A stretch of DNA of 64,000 nt, from contig JBPOHD010000003.1 of assembly GCA_052035955.1 (NCBI GenBank), positions 62,001 through 126,000 of the forward strand. Reading direction: 5' to 3'. Of the stretch, positions 53,169 to 60,545 are shown one piece after another (the first letter of the stretch is position 1; every line of letters begins with the position of its first letter). The DNA comes from JAEUNJ01 sp052035955. GTDB lineage: Bacteria; Pseudomonadota; Gammaproteobacteria; Burkholderiales; Rhodocyclaceae. The translations under genes and the position numbers were made by a program. A model generated the notes under the pieces. That model did no database searches. It was not told the origin of the DNA and saw only the letters and a program-made list of their open reading frames with translations.

Positions 53169-54250
53169 CAGTCGGCCAGGACCGGCACCCGCGGCGCCAG
53201 GGCGCAGAACAGCTCGTAGGAGACGGTGCCGGCGGCGGCCGCCACCTCGTCGGCATCGAGGCGGCCGCCGGCGTTCCGGCCCCAGAGGAGCACCGGGGTG
53301 CCGACGCCGGCTTCCGGGGCTTCGCCCAGGTCCACGCAGATCTTGTCCATGGAAACGCGGCCGACGGTCCGCACCCGGCGGTCGCCGACCAGGACCGGGG
53401 TTCCCGTCGGTGCGTGGCGCGGATAGCCGTCGGCATAGCCGCAGGCGACGATGCCGATGCGCATGGCCCGGTCGGCGGCGAAGGTGCCGCCGTAGCCGAC
53501 CCGGTCGCCGGCGGCCAGGTCCTGGACGCCTATCAGCTCGCTTTCGAGGGTCATCACCGGGGCAAGGCCCAGGTCGGCCGCCGGCACCTCGGCAAAGGGC
53601 GAGCCGCCGTAGAGCATGATGCCGGGGCGCGCCCAGTCGCCGCGCGCCTCGGGATAGCGGAGCAGGGCGGCGGAATTGGCGAGGCTGACCGGCAGCGCAA
53701 GCCCGGCGGTCATCGCGGCCAGGCGGCGCATCTGGAAGTCGATGCCGATGGAATCATCCGCATCGGCGAAGTGCGTCATGGCGGTGATGCGCGAGGCGGC
53801 TCCGGAGGTCTCGAGGGCGGCCAGGGCCTTGCGGAACTCCGCCTCGTCGAGGCCCAGGCGGTTCATGCCGGTATTGAGCTTCAGGTAGACCGGCATCCGC
53901 GCCGGCAGGCGCGCCGCGACCAGGGCGGCGACCTGGTCGGGATGGTGGAGGACGGGCGTCAGTTCGTACTCGGCGAAGAGCGGCAGTTCCTCGGCGCCGT
54001 AGAAGCCCTCCAGCATCAGGATGGGCTGGCGCAGGCCGGCCTCGCGCAGGGCCACCGCTCCCCCGGGCTCGATCAGGGCATAGCCGTCGGCCATGTCCTC
54101 CAGCGCCGTGGCCGCCCGCAGCAGCCCGTGGCCGTAGGCTTCGGCCTTGACGACTGCCCAGAGCCGGGCGCCCGCGGCGTGGCGGCGGGCGACGGCGAAA
54201 TTGCCGCGCAGGGCGGCCGTGTCTATGCGGGCGCGCGTGGGACGGGGCAT
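53168..54250 (-). CDS. alr: Alanine racemase
   Basis: A 360-residue fold-type III PLP enzyme. Lys35 in VVKAEAYGHG binds PLP; KLNTGMNRLG, the catalytic Tyr in VGYGGTF and DKICVDLG are present. It makes D-alanine for peptidoglycan. The alr-radA-lplT neighbourhood is frequent in betaproteobacteria. Its ATG is 43 bp from the LysR gene stop. Confidence 0.95.
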   Translation of the reverse strand: MPRPTRARIDTAALRGNFAVARRHAAGARLWAVVKAEAYGHGLLRAATALEDMADGYALIEPGGAVALREAGLRQPILMLEGFYGAEELPLFAEYELTPVLHHPDQVAALVAARLPARMPVYLKLNTGMNRLGLDEAEFRKALAALETSGAASRITAMTHFADADDSIGIDFQMRRLAAMTAGLALPVSLANSAALLRYPEARGDWARPGIMLYGGSPFAEVPAADLGLAPVMTLESELIGVQDLAAGDRVGYGGTFAADRAMRIGIVACGYADGYPRHAPTGTPVLVGDRRVRTVGRVSMDKICVDLGEAPEAGVGTPVLLWGRNAGGRLDADEVAAAAGTVSYELFCALAPRVPVLAD

Positions 54251-54293
54251 GCGGAATTCCGGCGGGGCCGCGGGGCCGGCCCGCCGCGTGGGC

Positions 54294-55199
54294 TCAGGCG
54301 GCCTTGGCCGCCTTCAGCCTCGCCTGGCCGAACTCGACGAAGGCGGTGACCAGCCGCGAGCGGAATTTCTCCTTCGGATAGACCATGGACAGGGTCCGAT
54401 TCAGCCTCGGATTGAGGGGGATGGCCACCAGGTCGCCCAGGCGCTGGTCCCGGGCCACCGAGGCCCGCGAGGCGATGGCGAAACCGAGGCCCGTCTCGAC
54501 CACGCCGATCAGGGCGACGGGGCTGCCCAGTTCCATCACCAGTTTCAGCTCGTCCAGTCCGAGGCCGGCCTGGCGCAGGTAGGCGTCGGTGAATTCCCGG
54601 GTTCCCGAACCCGGTTCCCGCGAGACATAGGGATGCTCCAGCAGCTGCTGGGGTGTCACTTCCTTCAGGCGGGCAAGGGGGAACCTGGGCGAGCAGATCA
54701 CCACCAGTTCGTCGTCGCAGCACATCTCGGTCTGCAGGTTGGGCTGGTGGGAAGGCGATTCGATGAAGCCGATGTCCAGCGTGTGCTCCGCCACCCGGGT
54801 CTCGATGGACTCGGAGTTCGCCACGATCAGCCGCGGCCGCACCTTGGGGTAGGAAGACTTGAATTCGCCGAGGATGCGCGGCAGCATGAATTCGGCAATG
54901 GTGGTCGAGGCGCCGACGAGGAGGGAGCCGCCGATCTCGCCGGTCATCTCGGCCATGCGCACGTCCATTTCGGAGGAGAGGCCGAGGATCTTCTCCGCAT
55001 AGGCGAGGACCATTTCGCCGGCCGGGGTCAGGGAGATCTTGCCGTGCCCGCGGTCGAACAGGCGGGTGTTGAAATGCTCTTCCAGCTGCTTGATCTGGAA
55101 GGTGACCGCCGGCTGGGTCATGAAGAGGACTTCGGCTGCCTTGGTGAACGACAATTGCTTGGCCACGGCGTGGAAAACTTGCAGGCGGCGGTCGGCCAT
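54294..55199 (-). CDS. LysR family transcriptional regulator
   Basis: A 301-residue LysR protein: helix-turn-helix in residues 1-62 (LSFTKAAEVLFMTQPAVTFQIKQLEEHFNTRLFDR) and a substrate-binding domain with LLVGASTTIAEFMLP and YVSREPGSGTREFTDAYL. It belongs to the branch close to CbbR/CysJI-type activators by appearance, but the ligand and target are unknown. A divergent 329-bp region separates it from lplT, a possible target. Confidence 0.9.
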   Translation of the reverse strand: MADRRLQVFHAVAKQLSFTKAAEVLFMTQPAVTFQIKQLEEHFNTRLFDRGHGKISLTPAGEMVLAYAEKILGLSSEMDVRMAEMTGEIGGSLLVGASTTIAEFMLPRILGEFKSSYPKVRPRLIVANSESIETRVAEHTLDIGFIESPSHQPNLQTEMCCDDELVVICSPRFPLARLKEVTPQQLLEHPYVSREPGSGTREFTDAYLRQAGLGLDELKLVMELGSPVALIGVVETGLGFAIASRASVARDQRLGDLVAIPLNPRLNRTLSMVYPKEKFRSRLVTAFVEFGQARLKAAKAA

Positions 55200-55528
55200 C
55201 CGGGAATCCCCCTCGAAAAGCGGTTGTTTATCGTTTGAGGCTGATATTCAAGCACAAACCCGAAACATAAGGGAGCTTGATGAGAGGGCCGAGGCCGATC
55301 GGGCCATCGGCCTGCGGGTGCCCCCGGGCGTCGAAGCCGCCGCTTCCCTTGCCTCGCGGGATCGCCTTCGGACCGGGACCGGATGGCCCCGGCCACGGGG
55401 CCCGCGTCCCATGACGGTCAATTTCTTCCCTTCGGGCACCTGTCGGCCGCGAACCCCGGCCGGCGTTTGCTGCGCTGCGGGATGGGTCGTCGGGAGGCTC
55501 ATTACTTTCGTGGTATAACGCGACACCC
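55200..55528. other. Divergent region LysR / lplT
   Basis: A 329-bp gap. The first 80 bp are AT-richer and contain TTGAGGCTGATATTCAA (55234-55250), which has the T-N11-A symmetry of LysR sites. At 55511-55519 TGGTATAAC resembles an extended -10 ending 10 bp before the lplT ATG. The middle is GC-rich without a gene. Confidence 0.5.
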
Positions 55529-56845
55529 ATGAGCATCGGCTTCTACATCATCATGGCGGCGCAGTTTTTTTCCGCGCTCGCCGACAATGCACTGCTGATC
55601 GCCGCCATTGCCATCCTGCGGGATCTGCATTCCCCTGCCGAATACGAACCGCTGCTCAAGACCTTCTTCACGGTCTCCTACGTCGTCCTCGCCGCCTTCG
55701 TCGGCGCCTTTGCCGATTCGATGCCCAAGTGGCGCGTGATGTTCATCAGCAACGGGATCAAGATCTTCGGCTGCGCGCTGATGTTCTTCGACGTCCATCC
55801 GCTGATGGCCTACGCGGTGGTCGGGCTGGGGGCGGCAGCCTATTCGCCGGCCAAGTACGGCATCCTGACGGAATACCTGCCGCACCGGCTTCTGGTCGTG
55901 GCCAACGGCTGGATCGAGGGCCTGACCGTGATGGCCATCATCCTCGGCGTCGTCCTCGGCGGCGCGCTGATCCGTCCGGACGTGGCCGCCTCGCTGCTCT
56001 CCTTCGACTTCCCGGTCATCAACACCGGGATCGACACGGTGCCGGAAATGAACCTGACCCTCATCGGCGGGCTCTACCTGGTGGCGGCGCTGTTCAACCT
56101 CTACATCCCCGAGACGGGGGTGGACCACAAGCCGCTGAAGAAGAATCCCCTCTACCTCGTCCACGAATTCAACCACTGCCTGCGGCTGCTGTGGCGGGAC
56201 AAGCTGGGCCAGGTGTCGCTGGCCGTCACCACGCTGTTCTGGGGCGCCGGGGCCACGCTGCAGTTCATCGTCATCGAATGGGCCCGGGCCTCGCTGCACC
56301 TCGACCTGTCCAAGGCGAGCATGCTGCAGGGCGTCGTCGCCCTCGGCGTCGCCGTCGGGGCCGTCATGGCCGCACGGATGATCACGCTGCGCAAGTCGGT
56401 CCGCGTGATCCCCCTCGGCATCTACATGGGCATAGGCGTGATCGTGATGATCCTGGTGCCCCACATCCCGGATATCCCCTTGTTCCCCGGAAGCGGAATT
56501 TCGCTCGACCTTCGCTTTGCGATCTCCCTGGTCCTCCTCGTCGTGGTCGGGGCGCTGTCGGGGTATTTCGTGGTGCCCATGAACGCGCTGCTCCAGCACC
56601 GGGGCCATATCCTGATGGGGGCCGGCCATTCCATCGCGGTGCAGAACTTCAACGAGAACCTCTCCATCCTGATCATGACCAGCGCTTATTCCGCGCTCGT
56701 CCGTTCGGGCCTGTCGGTGTTCGCCGTGATCGTCCTCTTCGGCCTCTTCGTCGCCGGCACGATGTATTTCGTCAAGCGCCTGCACGAGGCCAACCAGCGC
56801 GAATTCGACTCCGTGGCCCAGCTCGAGGACGTGGCCCACCACTGA
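55529..56845 (+). CDS. lplT: Lysophospholipid transporter
   Basis: A 438-residue MFS-fold protein with about 12 helices and the LplT pattern: FYIIMAAQFFSALADNALLIAAI at the start, AYSPAKYGILTEYLP, NGWIEGLTVMAIILG, GYFVVPMNALLQHRGH. It flips lysophospholipids across the inner membrane for re-acylation. No acyltransferase domain is fused. There is no clear ribosome site before the ATG, see the regulatory note on a nearby extended -10. Confidence 0.93.
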   Translation: MSIGFYIIMAAQFFSALADNALLIAAIAILRDLHSPAEYEPLLKTFFTVSYVVLAAFVGAFADSMPKWRVMFISNGIKIFGCALMFFDVHPLMAYAVVGLGAAAYSPAKYGILTEYLPHRLLVVANGWIEGLTVMAIILGVVLGGALIRPDVAASLLSFDFPVINTGIDTVPEMNLTLIGGLYLVAALFNLYIPETGVDHKPLKKNPLYLVHEFNHCLRLLWRDKLGQVSLAVTTLFWGAGATLQFIVIEWARASLHLDLSKASMLQGVVALGVAVGAVMAARMITLRKSVRVIPLGIYMGIGVIVMILVPHIPDIPLFPGSGISLDLRFAISLVLLVVVGALSGYFVVPMNALLQHRGHILMGAGHSIAVQNFNENLSILIMTSAYSALVRSGLSVFAVIVLFGLFVAGTMYFVKRLHEANQREFDSVAQLEDVAHH

Positions 56846-56881
56846 GGCGCCGGCGCCGGGCCGGAGGCCCTGCGCCCCGGT

Positions 56882-57379
56882 TCAGAGGACCAGGGGCCGG
56901 TTCGGCAGTTCGTCGGGGTTGTTTCCGGAAGCCGGGAAATGGGTGGCCAGCAGGCGGCCGGCCGCCTCGACGGCGGTCACGGCGCCTCCCTGCCAATCAC
57001 CCCGCGCAAAGGCCGACTCCATGCCGCGGCACAGGGCATCCCACTCTTCCTGGCGGACCCGGGCGGCGATGCCGCGATCGGCCAGGATCTCCACCCGGCG
57101 GTCGGCGAGCTGCACGTAGATCAGCACGCCGCTGTTCTCCTCGGTATCCCAGACGCCCAGTTGCCCGAACAGTTCCGCCGCCCGTCCGCGGGCGGAAAGG
57201 CCCCGGACGAGGCCGCGCAGCGGCAGGCGTCCCTCCACCACGAAGCGCAGCTCGCCGCGGTGGCCGGCCTCGGCCGCGGCGATGGCGCGGCCGATGGCCT
57301 CCAGGGTCGCGGCCGGGAAGCGCCGGCGCACCCACCGGTCGGGCAGGGAGGCATGGCGCAGCCAGCGGGCCAGGCCCAT
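56882..57379 (-). CDS. TPM-domain protein, soluble
   Basis: A 165-residue protein with the TPM fold: LEAIGRAIAAAEAGHRGELRFVVEG, VWDTEENSGVLIYVQLADRRVEILADRGIAARV and the C-terminal DWQGGAVTAVEAAGRLLATHFP. No signal peptide. It pairs with the upstream TPM protein with signal and glycine tail. ATG 57379 overlaps the upstream stop and has GGGAG at the right distance; ATG 57385 is possible. The TPM pair with LemA is a recurrent trio of unknown function. Confidence 0.87.
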   Translation of the reverse strand: MGLARWLRHASLPDRWVRRRFPAATLEAIGRAIAAAEAGHRGELRFVVEGRLPLRGLVRGLSARGRAAELFGQLGVWDTEENSGVLIYVQLADRRVEILADRGIAARVRQEEWDALCRGMESAFARGDWQGGAVTAVEAAGRLLATHFPASGNNPDELPNRPLVL

Positions 57380-58230
57380 CACCATCTCCCCGAGGCGCCG
57401 CCGCCCCCGAAACCGCCGCCGCCGCCTCCGAATCCGCCTCCGAATCCTCCGCCGCGTCCGCCGCCGCCCATGAACCCCGGACCGCCGCGCAGGAAGGAGA
57501 GGGCGAACAGGATCGCCGCGCCCGCTCCGGCGGCGATCCAGGAATCGAACATCCACCAGCCGGCAGCGGCGCCTATCGCCGCCGCGGCGAGGGATCCGAG
57601 CAGCCCCAGCATGGCGTGCAGGACCGGCGCCAGGACGGCGGCACCGAACAACCAGGTCAATGGGTCGCCGGTCCCGCTGCCGCCGGCGGCAGCACCGCCC
57701 CGTGCCTCCGCCGGCGCGGGCAGGGCCTCCCCGTCGATGACGGCCATCACCGCCCGCAGGCCGGCGGTGATGCCGCCTGCGAAATCCCCCTGCCGGAACG
57801 CCGGCGTGATGGTGTCGCTGACGATGCGCTTGGCGGTGGCGTCGTTGAGCGCGCCCTCCAGTCCGTAGCCGACCTCGATGCGCAGCCGCCGGTCGTCCTT
57901 GGCGACGATGAGGATCACGCCGTCGTCGATGCCCTTGCGGCCGATCTTCCAGGTTTCCGCCAGGCGGATCCCGAAGGCCTCGATGGGTTCGGGTCCGGTG
58001 GTGGGGAGCATCAGTACCGCGATCTGGGCGCCCTTGCGGGATTCGAAGGCCGCCAGTTCGGCCTCGACCGATGCCCGCTGCTCCGCCGTCAGGGTGCCCG
58101 TCAGGTCGGTCACCCGGGCGGCCAGGCGGGGAATCGCCACCGACCCGGCGTCGGCCGGGGTCGCCGCGCCTGCCCCGGCTCCGGCCAGCAGGCAGGCGAG
58201 CAGGACCAGCAGGCGGGCGAGGGACTTCAC
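57379..58230 (-). CDS. TPM-domain membrane protein (YgcG family)
   Basis: A 283-residue protein: signal peptide (1-23), TPM domain (30-160; ARVTDLTGTLTAEQRASVEAEL, VGYGLEGALNDATAKRI), two membrane helices (195-245), and a glycine-rich tail with repeated FGGG. Family members associate with the membrane and are linked with photosystem II repair in plants (TLP18.3); bacterial roles are unclear. Between lemA and the second TPM gene. Confidence 0.9.
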   Translation of the reverse strand: MKSLARLLVLLACLLAGAGAGAATPADAGSVAIPRLAARVTDLTGTLTAEQRASVEAELAAFESRKGAQIAVLMLPTTGPEPIEAFGIRLAETWKIGRKGIDDGVILIVAKDDRRLRIEVGYGLEGALNDATAKRIVSDTITPAFRQGDFAGGITAGLRAVMAVIDGEALPAPAEARGGAAAGGSGTGDPLTWLFGAAVLAPVLHAMLGLLGSLAAAAIGAAAGWWMFDSWIAAGAGAAILFALSFLRGGPGFMGGGGRGGGFGGGFGGGGGGFGGGGASGRW

Positions 58231-58246
58231 GACCGGACGGGGGGGC

Positions 58247-58849
58247 TTACTTGGCGGCCGGGGCGTCGAACTTGATGACGGGCGGCGTCGAGACCGCCTT
58301 CTCGTCCTCGACGGCGAAGTTGGCCTTGGTCTTCCAGCCCATGGCCATGGCCGTCAGGTTGTTCGGGAAGGTACGCACGGAGACGTTGTATTCCTGAACG
58401 GACTTGATGTAGCGGTTGCGGGCCACGGTGATCCGGTTCTCCGTCCCCTCGAGCTGGGCCTGGAGGTCGCGGAAATTCGCATCCGCCTTCAGTTGCGGAT
58501 AGTTCTCGGCGACCACCAGCAGCCGGGAGAGGGCGCCGCCCAGCTCGCCCTGGGCCTTCTGGAACCTGGCGAAGGCTTCCGGATCGTTGACGAGTTCCGG
58601 GGTCGCCTTCATCCCTGCGACGCTGGCCCTCGCCTCGGTGACCCGGGTCAACACTTCCTTCTCGTGGGCGGCATAGCCCTGGACCACCGACACCAGGTTG
58701 GGAATCAGGTCGGCCCGCCGCTTGTACTGGTTCAGCACCTCGGACCAGGCCGCCGAGACGGCTTCGTCATTGACCTGGATCTGGTTGTAGCCGCAGCCGG
58801 AAAGAAGGGTCGCGGCGAGCAGCAGCAGGGCCATCAGGCGGGATTTCAT
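58247..58849 (-). CDS. lemA: LemA family lipoprotein
   Basis: A 200-residue protein with a lipobox (LLSGC, Cys19) and the LemA core: VSAAWSEVLNQYKRRADLIPNLVSVVQGYAAHEKEVL, ENYPQLKADANFRDLQAQLEGTENRITVARN. It forms a helical bundle anchored to a membrane. It is upstream of the two TPM genes in one likely operon. Confidence 0.94.
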   Translation of the reverse strand: MKSRLMALLLLAATLLSGCGYNQIQVNDEAVSAAWSEVLNQYKRRADLIPNLVSVVQGYAAHEKEVLTRVTEARASVAGMKATPELVNDPEAFARFQKAQGELGGALSRLLVVAENYPQLKADANFRDLQAQLEGTENRITVARNRYIKSVQEYNVSVRTFPNNLTAMAMGWKTKANFAVEDEKAVSTPPVIKFDAPAAK

Positions 58850-58952
58850 GGGCAGGCTCCGGGAGGGAAGGGAAGATGCCGGCAATATGGGGCCGCCGAC
58901 GAAAAAGCTCAAGGGGCAGGACGTCGCTACCGGGGGCGGGCCCGCCATCCGG

Positions 58953-59516
58953 TCAATGGGCGAACCAGCGGCTCAGGCGGCGGCGCAGGTCCAGCACGAC
59001 GCGGCGGAAGTTGTCGCCCGGTTCGGCCGGCTCGATCCTGAAGCCGAGGGACAGGACGAGTCCCGTCATGACGATGTTGTCATTGAGCACGTAGCCCTCC
59101 ATGCGCGGCAGGCCCCGTTGCCGCGCCTCGCGGATCAGCAGCGAGAGGATGCGCCGTCCGAGGCCCTGTCGCTGCCAGTCGTCGCCGACGGTGACGGAGA
59201 ACTCGCAACCGCTCCCGTCCTCGTTGGCGACGAAGCGTCCGCCGGCCACGGGGGCATCCCCGTCGCCCTCGGAACGCAGGACGATGATCGCGAACTCGCG
59301 ACCGGGAATCGGCTCCGACAGGCGTTTCACCACGGCATCCGGCACCCGGGGCGAGCGGGAGAAGAAACGCTGGTAAAGGCTCTGGGGAGACAACTGGTCC
59401 AAGCCCCAGCGAATCAGGTCCGCGTCGTCGGGACGGATCGGCCTCACCCGCAGCGTCTGACCGTCGCGGGCGCGCCAGTGGGCGATTTCGCATCTTTCCG
59501 GCAAAACGGCTTCCAT
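58953..59516 (-). CDS. GNAT family N-acetyltransferase
   Basis: A 187-residue acetyltransferase. Acetyl-CoA site: VGDDWQRQGLGRRIL (RxxGxG variant QRQGLG). N-terminal RPIRPDDADLIRWGLDQLSPQSLYQRFFS is typical of acetyltransferases related to the C-terminal domain of protein acyltransferases. Substrate unknown. Single gene between lemA and the divergent secreted protein gene. Confidence 0.9.
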   Translation of the reverse strand: MEAVLPERCEIAHWRARDGQTLRVRPIRPDDADLIRWGLDQLSPQSLYQRFFSRSPRVPDAVVKRLSEPIPGREFAIIVLRSEGDGDAPVAGGRFVANEDGSGCEFSVTVGDDWQRQGLGRRILSLLIREARQRGLPRMEGYVLNDNIVMTGLVLSLGFRIEPAEPGDNFRRVVLDLRRRLSRWFAH

Positions 59517-59682
59517 GTTCCAAAGATAGGGGCGAACGCCGCGACCACAAGGCGGATTTCCGCTCCGGCGGGAATCCGGCACACCGGTGCGGCACGCGGA
59601 TGCCGCCGGAGTCGGCCCTTAACCCCGTTTCCCGGCGATCGTCGTTTGCAGTGTCGCACCCCCACTTTTCGAGGAGATTGCG

Positions 59683-60480
59683 ATGAAAGCACTGCAAACC
59701 CTGGCTGCCGCCACCCTGCTGGCCGGCTGCGCGACCCTGGCCGATGCCGGATCGACCGCGGACGTGGCCGTGATCGACCGAAGCACCGGCGAACGCCTGC
59801 CGACCTGGCGCCACGAAGGCCGTCTCTACGTTGCCGGCACCCCCGGCAACCGCTATGCCGTAGAACTGCGCAACCGGACCGGCGGGCGCATCCTGGCCGT
59901 ACTGTCGGTGGATGGCGTCAATGCCGTCACCGGCCAGACCGCGGCGACGAGCCAGTCCGGCTACGTGCTGGCCCCCGGGAGCCGGGCCGAGATCGCCGGC
60001 TGGCGGAAGAGCATGGAAGACGTGGCCGCCTTCTATTTCACGGCCCTTCCGGACTCCTACGCGGCCCGCACCGGGCGCCCGGACAATGTCGGCGTGATAG
60101 GCGTCGCGGTCTATCGGGAACGGGTCGAGCCGCGGCCCGAACTCGATGCGCCGCTGTCGCGCCGGGAGGTGGGGCGCGCCGCCGGCGACGTCGGCGGGTC
60201 GAATGCAGCGCCCGCCGCCCAGGCCCCGGCGGCGCCCGCGACGCGCGACTCGGCGGAAAGCAAGGCCGCGGCCGAGGAACGCCTGGGCACCGGCCATGGC
60301 GAACGCATGAACTCGCCGACCCGTTACACCGAGTTCCGGCGCGCCGGCGAGCGCCCCTACGAGCTGATCACCATCCACTACGATTCCCGCGCCAACCTGG
60401 TCGCCCAGGGGATCATTCCCGGACCGCGCCAGCCGCTGCCGCGGGCCTTTCCCGGCGGATTCGTGCCCGACCCGACCTGA
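59683..60480 (+). CDS. Exported protein of unknown function
   Basis: A 265-residue protein with a signal sequence; LLAGC at 13-16 could be a lipobox. The folded part (25-150) has strand-like segments with a conserved-looking GNRYAVELRNRTGGRILAVLSVDGVNAVTG; an Ala/Pro linker (170-195) follows, then FRRAGERPYELITIHYDSRANLVAQGII. Good ribosome site (GAGGAG). I do not recognise a named family. Confidence 0.8.
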   Translation: MKALQTLAAATLLAGCATLADAGSTADVAVIDRSTGERLPTWRHEGRLYVAGTPGNRYAVELRNRTGGRILAVLSVDGVNAVTGQTAATSQSGYVLAPGSRAEIAGWRKSMEDVAAFYFTALPDSYAARTGRPDNVGVIGVAVYRERVEPRPELDAPLSRREVGRAAGDVGGSNAAPAAQAPAAPATRDSAESKAAAEERLGTGHGERMNSPTRYTEFRRAGERPYELITIHYDSRANLVAQGIIPGPRQPLPRAFPGGFVPDPT

Positions 60481-60507
60481 GCCCGCGTCGCAGGCAGCCC
60501 CGCCGCC

Positions 60508-60532
60508 CCGGCTCCCGGCCTGCGGGAGCCGG
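60508..60532. terminator. Hairpin between convergent genes
   Basis: CCGGCTCCCG-GCCTG-CGGGAGCCGG, a perfect 10-bp stem between the secreted protein gene and the hybrid kinase gene. No T-tract on either side. Confidence 0.5.
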
Positions 60533-60545
60533 TCCATCCGCCCGG

